From an uncultured Thermoguttaceae bacterium (GTDB taxonomy: Bacteria > Planctomycetota > Planctomycetia > Pirellulales > Thermoguttaceae): DNA of 42,480 nucleotides. The notes below the pieces were generated by a model that was not told the origin of the DNA, did not search any database, and worked only from the letters and a program-made list of their open reading frames with translations. The DNA is taken from the NCBI GenBank assembly GCA_937951625.1, contig CALFBP010000068.1:1-42480 (forward strand), given 5' to 3'. Made by a program: the position numbers and the translations under genes. This document shows, one piece after another, positions 1 through 9,308 of this stretch; position 1 is the first letter of the stretch; each line of letters opens with the position of its first letter.

Positions 1-2334
1 TTCCTCGGCCCGATCGTCCACGATCATGCGCCAAGCCCGGTCTAAAAATCCCCGCACGCCTTCTACCCCACGCATGCTCCACGGCTTGACGGCCTCCAAC
101 GGGCCCATGAACATCTCGTACAACCGCAGGGCGTCGGCACCGTATTCGGCCACCACGGCGTCGGGATTCACCACGTTGCCGCGGCTCTTAGACATCTTAT
201 AGGCCCGGCTCTCCACCCGCACAGAGGGATCGCTCTTGAGTACGAACGACTCGCCTTGTTTCTCGACCTGGTCGGGCGAAAGCTTGACGGGCCGGACTGA
301 ATCGCCGAGCGATTCTGCCTCTTCAGCGCTAAGCCATTGGCCGGATGCGTCCTGATAGGCGGTGAACTCCATCTCGCCGAGGATCATACCCTGGTTGACG
401 AGTTTCATGAAAGGCTCGGGCGTGCTCACCAGGCCGCGATCGAAGAGCACCTTGTGCCAGAATCGGGCGTAAAGCAGGTGCAGCACCGCGTGTTCGGCCC
501 CGCCCACGTAAAGATCCACTGGCATCCACGCCTTTTCGATCTCCGGGTCGACCAGGGCGGCATCGTTGCGGGGATCGAGAAATCGCAGGTAATACCAGCA
601 CGAGCCGGCCCATTGCGGCATCGTGTTCGTCTCGCGCTTGTAACGCTTGCCGTCAAGCGTGACGTACAGCCAATCTTCAGGAGCCTTCTCTAGAGGCGGC
701 TCGGGCGAATCGTGCTTGGCGTCGAAGGCCATCGTCGCAGGCAAGTCCAAAGGCAACTGCTCGGGCGAAAGGGCGCGGACCAAACCGTTCGGTTTTCCCT
801 CGGCATCCAGCTCGTGCAGGATTGGGAACGGCTCGCCCCAGAAGTGCTGGCGGCTGAAAAGCCAGTCGCGGAGCTTGTAGTTGACAGCCGCCCGGCCCAG
901 CCCTTTATTGGCCAAGTCCTCGACGATTCGTTGCTTGAATTCCGCGGTGGTCAGCCCGTTGAAACGGCTGGAATGGATCGCCCTGCCCTCGCCTGTGAAC
1001 GCCTCTTGACCCTCGAGCACTGCTTGGCGGTTCACCCCCGGCAGGTCTCCTGGGTCCACCACCGGCACAATCGGCAATTGATATTGCTGCGCGAACTCGA
1101 AGTCGCGGGTGTCGTGGGCGGGAACGGCCATGATCGCCCCCGTGCCGTAGCTGATCAGCACGTAGTCGGCCACCCAAATCGGGATCGCCTTGCCGTTGAC
1201 GGGATTGACCGCATACGAGCCCGTGAACACCCCGGTCTTCTCTTTGGCCAGGTCGGTACGGTCCAGGTCACTCTTCGAGGCGGCCTTGCGACAGTAGGCC
1301 TCCACGGCCGCGGCCTGCTCAGGCTTGGTCAGCCGCCTCACGAAGGGATGCTCCGGGGCGATGACCATGTACGTCGCGCCGAACAGCGTGTCGGGCCGCG
1401 TCGTGTAGATCCGCAAGACGTTCTCGCCAGCTTTCTTTGGGAACCCATGTTCGATCCGATCCACGACGAAATACTCGAATTCTTCCTGCGAGGGCATTCC
1501 GTCGTCGTCGGTCCGCGTGCCGATGAAAAAATCGACCTCCGCGCCCGTGCTGCGGCCGATCCAGTTGCGTTGCAACAGTTTGATGCTCTCGGGCCAATCC
1601 AGTTGATCGAGGTCACGCTCCAGCCGATCCGCGTAGGCGGTGATCCGCAGCATCCATTGACGCAGAGGCAAGCGCACCACGGGATGGCCCCCCCGTTCGC
1701 TCACCCCGCCCACCACTTCCTCATTGGCCAGCACGGTGCCCAACGCCGGGCACCAATTCACCGGGGCCTCGAGTTGATACGCCAGGCGATGTTCGTCTTG
1801 GTACCGCCGTACTGCCTCTTCGCCAGCCGCGGAGACTTCGGGCGGGATAGGCAATTCGGCAATCGGGCGGCCTTTCTGCTGCTCGGGATCGAACCAGGTG
1901 TCGAACAGCACGAGAAAAATGAACTGGGTCCAGCGAAAATACTCTACATCGGTCGTGGCCAGCTCCCGCTCCCAATCGTAACTGAAGCCCAGCATCTTGA
2001 GCTGGCGGCGAAAGTTGCTGATATTTTTTTCGGTGGTTTCTCGGGGATGGGCCCCGGTCCGCTTGGCGTGTTGTTCGGCAGGCAGGCCAAAGGCGTCCCA
2101 GCCCATGGGATGCATCACGCTCCGCCCTCGCATCCGCTCGAAGCGACAAACGATATCAGTGGCCGTATACCCCTCGGGATGGCCCACGTGCAGCCCATCA
2201 CCGCTAGGGTATGGGAACATGTCGAGCACGTAGAGCTTCTTGCCTTGCGGCAACCGAGGCGTTGCAAACGTGCGGTGCTGTTCCCAATACTGCTGCCATT
2301 TCGGCTCGATGATCGCTGGATTGTAACGCGGCAT
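1..2334 (-). CDS. leuS: Leucyl-tRNA synthetase, N-terminal 778 codons (runs off window)
   Basis: Class I synthetase that charges tRNA-Leu in the cytoplasm. The frame is open from ATG at 2334 to base 1, so the C-terminal anticodon and tRNA-binding part lies outside the window. Visible are the HIGH motif as HVGHPEG near residue 49, the KMSKS loop (KMSKSRGN) near residue 710, and a complete CP1 editing domain with the threonine-rich stretch [13 protein letters not shown] and the [19 protein letters not shown] segment, whose Asp discriminates mischarged amino acids. The start is supported by AGGAGA four bases upstream. The whole length matches bacterial LeuS with nothing missing up to the edge. 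A 544-codon open frame on the other strand (712-2346) is an antisense shadow. Confidence 0.97.
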   Translation of the reverse strand, partial: MPRYNPAIIEPKWQQYWEQHRTFATPRLPQGKKLYVLDMFPYPSGDGLHVGHPEGYTATDIVCRFERMRGRSVMHPMGWDAFGLPAEQHAKRTGAHPRETTEKNISNFRRQLKMLGFSYDWERELATTDVEYFRWTQFIFLVLFDTWFDPEQQKGRPIAELPIPPEVSAAGEEAVRRYQDEHRLAYQLEAPVNWCPALGTVLANEEVVGGVSERGGHPVVRLPLRQWMLRITAYADRLERDLDQLDWPESIKLLQRNWIGRSTGAEVDFFIGTRTDDDGMPSQEEFEYFVVDRIEHGFPKKAGENVLRIYTTRPDTLFGATYMVIAPEHPFVRRLTKPEQAAAVEAYCRKAASKSDLDRTDLAKEKTGVFTGSYAVNPVNGKAIPIWVADYVLISYGTGAIMAVPAHDTRDFEFAQQYQLPIVPVVDPGDLPGVNRQAVLEGQEAFTGEGRAIHSSRFNGLTTAEFKQRIVEDLANKGLGRAAVNYKLRDWLFSRQHFWGEPFPILHELDAEGKPNGLVRALSPEQLPLDLPATMAFDAKHDSPEPPLEKAPEDWLYVTLDGKRYKRETNTMPQWAGSCWYYLRFLDPRNDAALVDPEIEKAWMPVDLYVGGAEHAVLHLLYARFWHKVLFDRGLVSTPEPFMKLVNQGMILGEMEFTAYQDASGQWLSAEEAESLGDSVRPVKLSPDQVEKQGESFVLKSDPSVRVESRAYKMSKSRGNVVNPDAVVAEYGADALRLYEMFMGPLEAVKPWSMRGVEGVRGFLDRAWRMIVDDRAEE

Positions 2335-2898
2335 GATCTCTCCTGAGACGAAGCCCCATCACCTGTTGATGTCTCGCGCAGGCAAAGCGATGCCTTCGGG
2401 AGTGCGCATCGAAAGCACAGGCCATTCCCACCTCTATGCAACGGCCCTCAGGCCTTTTCCCTCAGGGCTGCTGCCCGGCAGCCAGCCCGACTGCCAGTCG
2501 CTCGGGCAGGAAGTAGCCGCTGGCGCAAATCTCCGCCGGCCGTTTTCAGGCCAACGAGACCAACGCCCACACCCACCCACTGCACAGTTCGGGCTTCCAT
2601 GGGGTAGCCTTCCCCCCCAAAAAACATTTCATCAACCCGTGCAAGCGTTGGGAAAGCCGTGATTCTAACTTTAGATGCCCAATTTGCAAAAGGGGCTTAA
2701 GGGGTACGCCGCAAAGCTGGGGTATGCATAGCAAATAGGTTAGATAGCAAGAAGGCGGCTAATCCAAAGGGGCTTGGCAACGGCGGACCAAGGTGTTATT
2801 TTGTTGAACATCGACCATCAAGCCGTCCGTCGGGCCCTATCGATAAAGTTTTTTAAGGTGTCGGACTTTTTGCCCGGCGAATTGCTCGAAGTCGAATT
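2335..2898. other. 564-bp gap between leuS and tRNA-Lys
   Basis: No coding frame here has recognisable protein content. It must hold the leuS promoter (minus strand). A GC-rich palindrome GCTGCCCGGCAGC lies within it near 2469-2481. The sequence becomes AT-rich towards 2640-2890, just ahead of the tRNA. I saw no T-box-like specifier/antiterminator pair and no clear -35/-10 pair. Confidence 0.5.
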
Positions 2899-2972
2899 GC
2901 CCCCTTAGCTCAATTGGTCAGAGCATCTGACTCTTAATCAGAGGGTTGTAGGTTCGAGTCCTACAGGGGGCA
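2899..2972 (+). tRNA. tRNA-Lys (anticodon CTT)
   Basis: A full cloverleaf can be folded. The acceptor stem GCCCCCT (2899-2905) pairs with AGGGGGC (2965-2971), with discriminator A2972. The D arm is GCTC/GAGC. The anticodon stem TCTGA/TCAGA closes the loop CTCTTAA with anticodon CTT at 2933-2935, reading AAG (Lys). The variable loop has five bases, and the T arm is GTAGG-TTCGAGT-CCTAC. The 3' CCA is not encoded (CACT follows). No intrinsic terminator with a clear stem was seen directly after it. Confidence 0.97.
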
Positions 2973-3059
2973 CTAAGTTTTTGACAAAAAAAGTTTACGA
3001 AAACATTCGGCAAGCTATACCGCTTTAGTTCTCGATTCTCCCCAAAAGAAGCCTCTTAA

Positions 3060-3381
3060 GCTTACCAAAGCCTCCCGACGTTCGCGGTGGCCATCTTCGC
3101 CCCGCCCAACGCCGAATTCATCCCTGTGGCCACGATGCTCGGCAACCAGGACTGGACTACGCTCCGTCAGGAACTTTTCTTGCGATAACGCGACGCTAGC
3201 GGGGCTCTGCGGGCCGGACATTATCTTGGCCGAGATGACCGCGATCTGGGCCGAGTTGCTCTACAACAAGAAGGATTGGGACCTGACCGGCAACCGAGTG
3301 AACCATCCCCACGACTTCGGCCATCGCGTCTACGCTCAGGTGATATCGGCCCTCCTCATCCGCGATTTCGGACGTAACTGA
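3060..3381 (+). pseudogene. Decayed 3' end of an SGNH/GDSL-type hydrolase
   Basis: Two reading frames carry protein-like text but no start. The frame from 3060 gives FAVAIFAPPNAEFIPVATML and ends at a stop at 3186-3188. The +1-shifted frame continues with GLCGPDIILAEM, then LLYNKKDWDLTGNRVNHPHD and FGHRVYAQVISALL, ending with TGA at 3379-3381. The block N-H-P-x-D-F-G-H-x-x-Y-A resembles the C-terminal catalytic His region of SGNH/GDSL hydrolases. About 100 codons of C-terminus remain, with a stop plus frameshift and no N-terminal half. It starts 88 bases after the tRNA. Family assignment is by motif recognition, so it is moderate. Confidence 0.55.
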
Positions 3382-3401
3382 GCCTTTCGTATCTCGTGCG
3401 C

Positions 3402-3421
3402 GGGTGCCAGCAATGGCACCC
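3402..3421. repeat. Perfect palindrome with GNRA loop between convergent ends
   Basis: GGGTGCCA (3402-3409), loop GCAA, TGGCACCC (3414-3421): an 8-bp perfect stem with a GCAA tetraloop. It lies between the pseudogene end (3381) and the stop of the minus-strand ABC permease (3441). There is no T-run on either strand, so it may be a terminator-like or RNA-end-protecting hairpin, or one copy of a dispersed GGGTGCCA/TGGCACCC palindrome. Confidence 0.5.
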
Positions 3422-3440
3422 GGCGGTCGCGTGGCCGGGC

Positions 3441-5960
3441 CTATTCGTATTGCAAGGCGATGAGCAAATTCAACCGGACGGCACGGCGTGCCGGGAGCCA
3501 GGCGGCGACGAGAATGATGACCAGCGCGACCACATAAGTCCCGAGCAGGAGCGAGGGGCTGAGCACGAAGTCGATCGCACGGCCCGTGACCGCGGGAGTA
3601 CAAAGATTCGTTGTGTAGGCGGAGACCACGCCGGCGATCACGCCGAACGTCACGCCGAAGACCCCCAAAATCACGGCCTGGGCAAGGATCGTGTTGCGGA
3701 CCTGGCGGCGGGTCATGGCGACGACGCGAAGCATGGCGATTTCGCGGGTCTGTTCGAGGACGTTCATGGTTAGGGTGTTGGCCACGGCGAAACCGGCCAC
3801 GATCAGCCCCAACGTCATGATTCCCCACAAGCCCGCCACTACCCCGTTCATAAGCGTATCGAGGCGGCGGCGCAGGTCGGCGAAGGAGAGCAGCAGCAGG
3901 CTGTTTTGATCGCAGAGGGCCTTGATTTTGGTCTCGACTTGGTGCAGGGCGGAGGCGTCTGCACGGACGATGAAGATGTCGGCGCCCTCGGCGCCCAACA
4001 ATTTCTTGGCGACGGCCCGCTCCAGGTGAATGACCAAGCCGCCGGAGACGTAGTCGTTGGTGATTCCCGCCACCCGCAACGACTTGGGGCCCTCGAGCGT
4101 CCTCAGCGTGATTTCCCCACCGGCTTTGATGCCGGCGCGGTGGGCCAGGACGGTGCCGACCACCACGTCGCCCGCCAAGAGGCGCTGGCGGACTTGGCTG
4201 GGATCGCCCGCTTTGAGGTCCAGCAGCAGTCGATTAGGATCCTGCTCTTCGTAGTCGCGCAGCACGGCGTTGACCTGCATCCCGGCCGCCGTCACATCTT
4301 GAAGGAAGCGAACGGCCTCGACCGCGGTCACGCCTTCGATGGCCGCGAGGTCGGCCTTGAGGGACTCGGGCATGGGGGCGCTATCGTTGGTGGCGAGGTT
4401 CATTTGCAGTGCGCGGACGAAAAAGTCGCCGACGAACGTCTTCGCCTGCCAATTGCGGACGTCCTGCACGTTGTTCAGAATCGCCGTACCCAACCCCAAG
4501 CCGGCGCTTAGCCCTACGTAAAGCACGCCGACGGTGAGCGTGGATCGGGTGCGGCGGCGGACGATCTGCCGTTGGGCCAGCTCGCCGGCCGTGCCCAAGA
4601 GGGGATGGAACACTTTGGCGATCAGCCGTGTCACCGGCGAGAGCAAGGCAGGGATGATCAGAACCAGCGAACAGGTGTAGGCCACGCCGGTGGGTGTGGC
4701 GAACTCGATCGGTAAATAGCCGAGCACACTCGCCACCAGCGCCAATCCGGTCAGGAGCGTCAACACGATGCCGAGCAACAAGACTTTGGGCGAGGCGGGC
4801 TGGGTGACCTCCGCCACAAGCGGACGCATTCCTTCCAGGGGCGTGACCTTGCCGGCCAAGTAGGCCGGCGCCAACATGGCGATCATCGCCATTCCCGGCC
4901 CCAACAGGCCCGCCAAAAGAAACGGTCCCGCGTTGATCTCCAAGGCGTTCACCGTGGCGTTGTAGGCGCGAGCCATGGCGAGGCTCAATCCGTAGGCCCC
5001 GGCCAAGCCCACTACCATCCCCGCCGCCGTGCCCACAATTCCCAGCACGAGGCCCTCGCGGAGCAACATGCCCATGATTTGGCGTCGCGTGGTTCCCAAC
5101 GCCCGCAAAATGGCCAATTGCCGCCGCCGTTCACCGACGTTCATCAGGAACGTATTGAGGATGACGATCGTGGCCAACACCAGCGTCAGGGTGTAGGCGA
5201 ACCCCAGTCCCTGATCGAGGCTCTGGAGCGTCTCGCGGCCCAATTGAGCGCGGGCGAGCGGAGGCCGCACGGTGAGTCCAGGCGGCAAGATGCGGGCGAT
5301 GGCCGTCTGCACGGCCGCGGGGTCCGCCGAATCTTCCAGCACCAGACTCGTGGCGTTGATGCTCCGCGGCTTGCCAAACATCCGTTGCGCCGCCCGAAGG
5401 GTGACAAAGGCGGTGCCGCCTTGATTGAACTGGGCCGCCCCCTCCGGGGCCAAAAAGCCGATGACGGGGATTTTGGTGTAGCCGCGGGTGACGAGCAGGC
5501 CGATCTCGTCGCCCACCGAAATGCCCAGTCCGCGGGCAAATCCGGCCTCGATCAAGGCCCCTTCGTCGTCGTGAAAAAACTCGCCCTCCACAAGGCGGTA
5601 GTCGCGCACGGCCTCGTCGCGCAAGGGGTCGATGCCCATCACGAAGAAAAGTAGTTTGCCGGTCTTGCGGAACAACTTGGCTGGCCCGCGAAATATCGGC
5701 ACGGCGGTCTTGACGCCCGGCACCTTTTCGAGCTTGGGGACGATCGCCTCGTCATAGGCCGCGCCGCCCTCGGCGATCACTTCCAGGGCCGCCCGACCGG
5801 CCAGCTTCGCGTACATTTCTTCGTACGCGCGGCGGGTGGTGCTCGACGAAACGTTGACCGCCACCACGGCCGACACCGCGATGACAATGCTCAGCAGGGT
5901 CAGCGCAGCCCGACCGGGGCGGCTCTTCACCTCGCGGATCGTGAATTTCCAGAGAACCAT
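3441..5960 (-). CDS. ABC transporter permease with two FtsX-like domains
   Basis: 839-residue inner-membrane permease of the FtsX/LolE/MacB superfamily. An N-terminal membrane segment (residues about 12-38, TLLSIVIAVSAVVAVNVSSS) is followed by a periplasmic MacB_PCD-like region. A first FtsX block of three to four helices holds RRRQLAILRALGTTRRQIMG, a second periplasmic region follows, and a second FtsX block holds REIAMLRVVAMTRRQVRNTI. These two cytoplasmic coupling loops are the family hallmark. The doubled architecture is typical of the long permeases that work with a separate LolD-like ATPase. It starts three bases after the ATPase stop (5964-5966), so the two are surely cotranscribed. 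Substrate is unknown; lipoprotein, lipid or peptide export are the usual roles. Confidence 0.9.
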   Translation of the reverse strand: MVLWKFTIREVKSRPGRAALTLLSIVIAVSAVVAVNVSSSTTRRAYEEMYAKLAGRAALEVIAEGGAAYDEAIVPKLEKVPGVKTAVPIFRGPAKLFRKTGKLLFFVMGIDPLRDEAVRDYRLVEGEFFHDDEGALIEAGFARGLGISVGDEIGLLVTRGYTKIPVIGFLAPEGAAQFNQGGTAFVTLRAAQRMFGKPRSINATSLVLEDSADPAAVQTAIARILPPGLTVRPPLARAQLGRETLQSLDQGLGFAYTLTLVLATIVILNTFLMNVGERRRQLAILRALGTTRRQIMGMLLREGLVLGIVGTAAGMVVGLAGAYGLSLAMARAYNATVNALEINAGPFLLAGLLGPGMAMIAMLAPAYLAGKVTPLEGMRPLVAEVTQPASPKVLLLGIVLTLLTGLALVASVLGYLPIEFATPTGVAYTCSLVLIIPALLSPVTRLIAKVFHPLLGTAGELAQRQIVRRRTRSTLTVGVLYVGLSAGLGLGTAILNNVQDVRNWQAKTFVGDFFVRALQMNLATNDSAPMPESLKADLAAIEGVTAVEAVRFLQDVTAAGMQVNAVLRDYEEQDPNRLLLDLKAGDPSQVRQRLLAGDVVVGTVLAHRAGIKAGGEITLRTLEGPKSLRVAGITNDYVSGGLVIHLERAVAKKLLGAEGADIFIVRADASALHQVETKIKALCDQNSLLLLSFADLRRRLDTLMNGVVAGLWGIMTLGLIVAGFAVANTLTMNVLEQTREIAMLRVVAMTRRQVRNTILAQAVILGVFGVTFGVIAGVVSAYTTNLCTPAVTGRAIDFVLSPSLLLGTYVVALVIILVAAWLPARRAVRLNLLIALQYE

Positions 5961-5963
5961 CGA

Positions 5964-6695
5964 TCAGGGAACTCGCTTGAACAAACAAGTGCGGACCCTG
6001 GGCCGCGTCTGAATCTGGCGCACGTCGTTCTCGATCAATCCATCGCGCAAGCGGACCAAGCGATCGGCCTGGGCCGCCACGCCCGCATCGTGCGTCACCA
6101 TGACGATCGTCTGTTTCTCCTCGTCCACCAGACGGCGCAACAGCGACGTGACTTGCTGGCCGTTCACACTGTCGAGGTTCCCGGTGGGTTCATCGGCCAG
6201 GAGGATCGCCGGCCGGATGGCCAACGCCCTGGCGATCGCCACCCGTTGCTGCTCCCCGCCCGATAGCGCGCTGGGAACGTGGTTCCGCCGATGGGCAATG
6301 CCCACCAGGCTCAAGGCGTCAAGGGCCCGACGCCGCGACTCCTTGGCCGACATGCCGCTCAAATCCAAAGGCAGCGCTACATTTTCTTCCGCGGTAAACG
6401 TGGGCAAGAGGTTGAACGACTGAAAGATGAAGCCGATGCGCGTACGGCGGATCAGCGTCCGCTCATCGTCATCGAGCGAGGCCAAGTCGGTTCCCTCGAG
6501 AAAGACTTGCCCGCTCGTTGGCGTTTCGACCCCCCCTAAAATGTGCAACAAGGTGCTCTTCCCCGAGCCAGATGGCCCCATGATGGCCAGGAACTCACCG
6601 TATTGCACTCTCAGGTCGATCCCCCGCAACGCATGGACGCGCGTTTCGTCGGTTCCGTAAGCCTTTTCGAGCCTGCGGGTTTCGATAACATTCAT
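5964..6695 (-). CDS. LolD/MacB-type ABC transporter ATPase
   Basis: 243-residue cytoplasmic ATPase driving the adjacent FtsX-type permease. Walker A is GPSGSGKST (near residue 40), the Q-loop is FIFQSFNLLP, the signature is [15 protein letters not shown], Walker B plus D-loop is [12 protein letters not shown], and the H-loop is VMVTHD. The FQSFNLLP and [10 protein letters not shown] strings are characteristic of the LolD/MacB/FtsE branch. The start is ATG at 6695 (MNVIETRRLEKAYG). No good Shine-Dalgarno sequence is visible before it. About 20 residues after the usual end (QTRPRVRTCLFKRVP) look like an unstructured tail. The second, unlinked ATPase of the same family at 21086-21805 is a paralogue with its own permease. 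Confidence 0.94.
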   Translation of the reverse strand: MNVIETRRLEKAYGTDETRVHALRGIDLRVQYGEFLAIMGPSGSGKSTLLHILGGVETPTSGQVFLEGTDLASLDDDERTLIRRTRIGFIFQSFNLLPTFTAEENVALPLDLSGMSAKESRRRALDALSLVGIAHRRNHVPSALSGGEQQRVAIARALAIRPAILLADEPTGNLDSVNGQQVTSLLRRLVDEEKQTIVMVTHDAGVAAQADRLVRLRDGLIENDVRQIQTRPRVRTCLFKRVP

Positions 6696-7324
6696 GAGGA
6701 GACCCCGCCAATGGGTTGTAGGCCAAAGAAACAGGCCATGACGGTACTTTCAATTATGTCGAAAAGTCGGCGGCAAGGACTGGAGCAAACCCTGCCGCCT
6801 TGTTCCCAATTCCCTGCCCCCGATGCTGGGCACGACAAGCCCGCAATCGCAATCCCCCCTGCAAGAGGAGAACGCTTCAGTGTGTATCTTATCCGCTACT
6901 GAACCCGACGTGCAAGCAACCGGGCGCCCCGAATTAGATTTTACGAGTGTTATTCTTGAGCAACGACGTAACACGACCCGCACGACCAGCCTAAGTTCCG
7001 CGGGCCGCTCATCCAATCAACATTGGGGACGCCCAGTGGGTAATCACCAGATCGGAGGATCGGCCAGGAATCCGCGCACTCTCTAATGGCACGAAATGGC
7101 GCGGGCGGGTCGTTGGGTTGGAACACGATGTGCCGGATGGCCTTCTCCATCGCAAGCGCACAGAGTGTGCTGGTTTGACGGGAGTGTCTGAACCGGTTCT
7201 TGTTTTTGCCTGCCTTGCCCACGGCCAGTCTTCGCTAAGTCTGGCCACCGATTCTCAGAATTCGGTCGAGTGCTTCGGAGCGCAATTCCCACACGAGAGC
7301 CGAGCAAAATTGCTTGGCCTGTGC
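6696..7324. other. Intergenic region between divergent ABC operon and mraZ
   Basis: About 630 bp with short open frames only. The best one, near 6823-7086 (+), is Ser/Thr/Arg-rich, has no SD and matches nothing I know. A hairpin lies at 7223-7246 (GGCCAG, one T-T mismatch, CTT, loop CGCT, AAG, then CTGGCC). The region should contain the promoter of the minus-strand ABC pair, but I saw no convincing -35/-10 for it. Confidence 0.4.
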
Positions 7325-7352
7325 TTGACTTGGGACGGATTCAGGGTATAAA
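7325..7352 (+). promoter_or_regulatory. Sigma70-type promoter of mraZ
   Basis: -35 TTGACT (7325-7330), 16-bp spacer, -10 TATAAA (7347-7352). Transcription would begin near 7359, inside the MraZ box array and about 47 bases before the mraZ ATG. This is one of the two best promoter matches in the window. Confidence 0.75.
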
Positions 7353-7386
7353 TGGGCCCCAGTGGGAACGAGTGGGACGCCGTGGG
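7353..7386 (+). promoter_or_regulatory. MraZ operator: four TGGG boxes at 10-bp period
   Basis: TGGG begins at 7353, 7363, 7373 and 7383, an exact 10-bp repeat; the last three read GTGGG. This is the direct-repeat architecture known for MraZ autoregulation (TGGGN boxes one helical turn apart). The array starts right after the -10 box and ends 20 bp before the mraZ ATG, so bound MraZ would block promoter escape. Confidence 0.85.
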
Positions 7387-7405
7387 AAGAAGCTGAGGGG
7401 GACGA

Positions 7406-7888
7406 ATGTTGTTGACAGGGACATTTGCCCGCTCAGTGGATGACAAGTTACGGTTGGCGATCCCGAAAAAATTGCGTGAGGGGCTGGGGTGTCTCCAGGG
7501 GGGTATCTTATTTATCGCCCCTGGAACGGATAGTTCGCTGGCGATCTACTCAGAGGAGGCATTCTTACGATGGGCAGACCGCTTGAAAGCGGCCCCCCCG
7601 ACCCAAAAGGACGTTCGCGCGTTCACTCGGTTGTTTTACGCCCAGGCCCAGCGAGTTGAAATCGACCACCACGGGAGGATTCGAATACCCGTGGAATTAG
7701 CGACGTTAGCCCGGCTAGGCAGGCAGGTAGTCCTTCTGGGGGTGCAAGATCATTTGGAACTTTGGGCCGCGGAACGCTGGCGGGAATACCTTCTCGAACA
7801 GCAAGCGCGATTCGACGAGGTTGCCGAAGCTGCCTTTGGAACTACGTTTTCGGGGTCTTCGGCCCCGAAGGATCCTGGTGGGACTTGA
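7406..7888 (+). CDS. mraZ: Transcriptional regulator MraZ
   Basis: 160-residue DNA-binding protein of the SpoVT/AbrB fold that forms ring oligomers and represses its own operon. Two AbrB-like halves are visible, each with the D-x3-R motif: SVDDKLRLAIPKKLR (about residues 10-24) and EIDHHGRIRIPVEL (about 84-97). The C-terminal tail (SGSSAPKDPGG) is disordered. The start ATG at 7406 lies 20 bp behind the last box of its own operator. It heads a cluster continuing with rsmH, as in the classical dcw cluster, though a 472-bp gap separates the two here. Confidence 0.95.
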   Translation: MLLTGTFARSVDDKLRLAIPKKLREGLGCLQGGILFIAPGTDSSLAIYSEEAFLRWADRLKAAPPTQKDVRAFTRLFYAQAQRVEIDHHGRIRIPVELATLARLGRQVVLLGVQDHLELWAAERWREYLLEQQARFDEVAEAAFGTTFSGSSAPKDPGGT

Positions 7889-8360
7889 TTTGGAGCCAGT
7901 ACGAAATTACTCGCCGAGCGTGAGAGCGGATGCGTCGGCTGTAGGCCACCCAGTCGGCGCGGCTGCCTGGACACAGTAGAGGCGTGGCTCTCACGGGCAT
8001 GGGAGGCAAGGAGGCCTCCCGGCCGCGAGTTTGCGGAGCACGGTGGTGGTTGCTTTCGTTCGCCGAAGATTCCGCAGGCACTCGACCTCCAATGGGCGCA
8101 CGGAGGCGCCCGAGGGAGAGTGTCGCCATACGCCGCCCGCTTGACCAGGCTGGCCGGGCAATCAACCTCGCTTTCGTTGCCGCAACTGCCGGGATAGTCG
8201 CCGTTGCTGCTCGAATTGCTTGGATTTAGTTAAGCTCGAAAAGCCGTCTTGCCCCCGTTTTAAGTCGGGTATCTTCATCAACTGCTATGGCCCCAAATTC
8301 CAAGAACCGGGAAAATACAGTTGCGAGCGAGGCGCTCGAAGCCATAGCTGATAACCCACC
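7889..8360 (+). other. 472-bp gap between mraZ and rsmH
   Basis: An unusually long spacer for this gene pair. A GTG-started frame at 7984-8229 (81 codons) ends in a hydrophobic stretch INLAFVAATAGIVAVAARIA that could be one membrane helix. It has no clear SD and a low-complexity Arg-rich N-terminus, so I leave it as an unproven small membrane protein. No terminator with a T-run is visible, so read-through from the mraZ promoter into rsmH is possible. Confidence 0.35.
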
Positions 8361-9260
8361 ATGTGGACGGCACATTCTCCCCCAATCCACGTCAGCGTAT
8401 TGCGCGACGAAGTGGTCGCGTGGTTGGATCCACATCCAGGAGGGGTGTTCGTGGATGGAACGGTCGGGGCTGGTGGCCACGCCATGGCACTCGCGGAGCG
8501 GGTGGGCCCAACGGGATGCGTCATCGGCGTGGATCGAGACAGCGCTGCGCTGGATACGGTCCAACGTCGTTTATCCGGGTTACCGATTCGTTTAGTTCAA
8601 GCCAATTTCTGCGATTTGCCCGAGGTCCTCGCCGCTATGGGGATCGAGGTGGTCGATGGCGTGCTCCTCGATCTGGGGATGTCGAGCGATCAGCTCGCCG
8701 ATGTCTCGCGAGGCTTCAGTTTCGACGCCGAAGGTCCTTTGGATTTGCGGTTCGATCCAAGCGAAGGCGAGCCCGCCTGGCGATTGCTCCAGCGGCTCAG
8801 CGTCGATCATTTGGCCGACTTGATTTATCATTACGGGGAAGAGAAATATAGTCGGCGGATCGCGCGGCGGATTGTGGAGCGGCGTCGGGAGGCCCCCATT
8901 CGGACGGCGCGCGAACTTGCCGACATTGTTCGTCAGTGCGTGCCGCGGAGTCGGGCGGAGAAGATCGATCCCGCCACGCGGACGTTTCAGGCCCTACGCA
9001 TCGCCGTGAACGACGAGTTGAAAAGCCTGGAAATCGCCCTGCGGCGGATCCCGCAGTGCCTTCGGCCCCAGGGCCGCTTGGCGGTAATCAGCTTTCATTC
9101 CTTGGAAGATCGTCGGGTCAAGGAAGCGTTTCGCGACGATCCTCGGTACGAGGCGCTCACGCGCAAGCCAGTCCGAGCCAGCGCCACGGAGATCGCGGTC
9201 AATCCGCGAGCTCGCAGCGCCAAGCTCCGCGTGGCTGCCCGAAGGGCGGGAGTCGATTGA
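8361..9260 (+). CDS. rsmH: 16S rRNA m4C1402 methyltransferase RsmH (MraW)
   Basis: 299-residue SAM-dependent methyltransferase that N4-methylates C1402 of 16S rRNA in the decoding centre. Family text is plain: IHVSVLRDEVVAWL at the N-terminus, the SAM-binding loop DGTVGAGGHA, GVDRDSAAL, the catalytic-region motif GVLLDLGMSSDQLAD, SRGFSF, PLDLRFDP, the inserted helical domain with RTARELADIVR, then FQALRIAVNDEL and ISFHSLEDRRVK, and the NPRARSAKLR C-terminus. Length is normal (E. coli about 313). The start is ATG at 8361 (MWTAHSPP); no strong SD is visible. It is followed 48 bp later by the LysM protein where ftsL would normally be. Confidence 0.97.
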   Translation: MWTAHSPPIHVSVLRDEVVAWLDPHPGGVFVDGTVGAGGHAMALAERVGPTGCVIGVDRDSAALDTVQRRLSGLPIRLVQANFCDLPEVLAAMGIEVVDGVLLDLGMSSDQLADVSRGFSFDAEGPLDLRFDPSEGEPAWRLLQRLSVDHLADLIYHYGEEKYSRRIARRIVERRREAPIRTARELADIVRQCVPRSRAEKIDPATRTFQALRIAVNDELKSLEIALRRIPQCLRPQGRLAVISFHSLEDRRVKEAFRDDPRYEALTRKPVRASATEIAVNPRARSAKLRVAARRAGVD

Positions 9261-9308
9261 CTTCGTAAGGGAAAGGAAGACCACGGACAACTCAAGCAAG
9301 GAGGCGAC

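Noticed and set aside
712-2346. 544-codon open frame opposite leuS
   Set aside because: Antisense shadow in high-GC DNA; the minus strand encodes an unmistakable LeuS with HIGH, editing and KMSKS motifs.
2335-2898. T-box leader for leuS
   Set aside because: No T-box antiterminator sequence or specifier loop is visible, and the mechanism is not typical for planctomycetes.
6823-7086. 87-codon + strand frame between the ABC operon and mraZ
   Set aside because: Ser/Thr/Arg-rich, no ribosome site, no recognisable fold.
7984-8229. Possible 81-aa membrane protein between mraZ and rsmH
   Set aside because: Only the last about 20 residues look like a helix; GTG start without SD. Kept only as a note on the gap.
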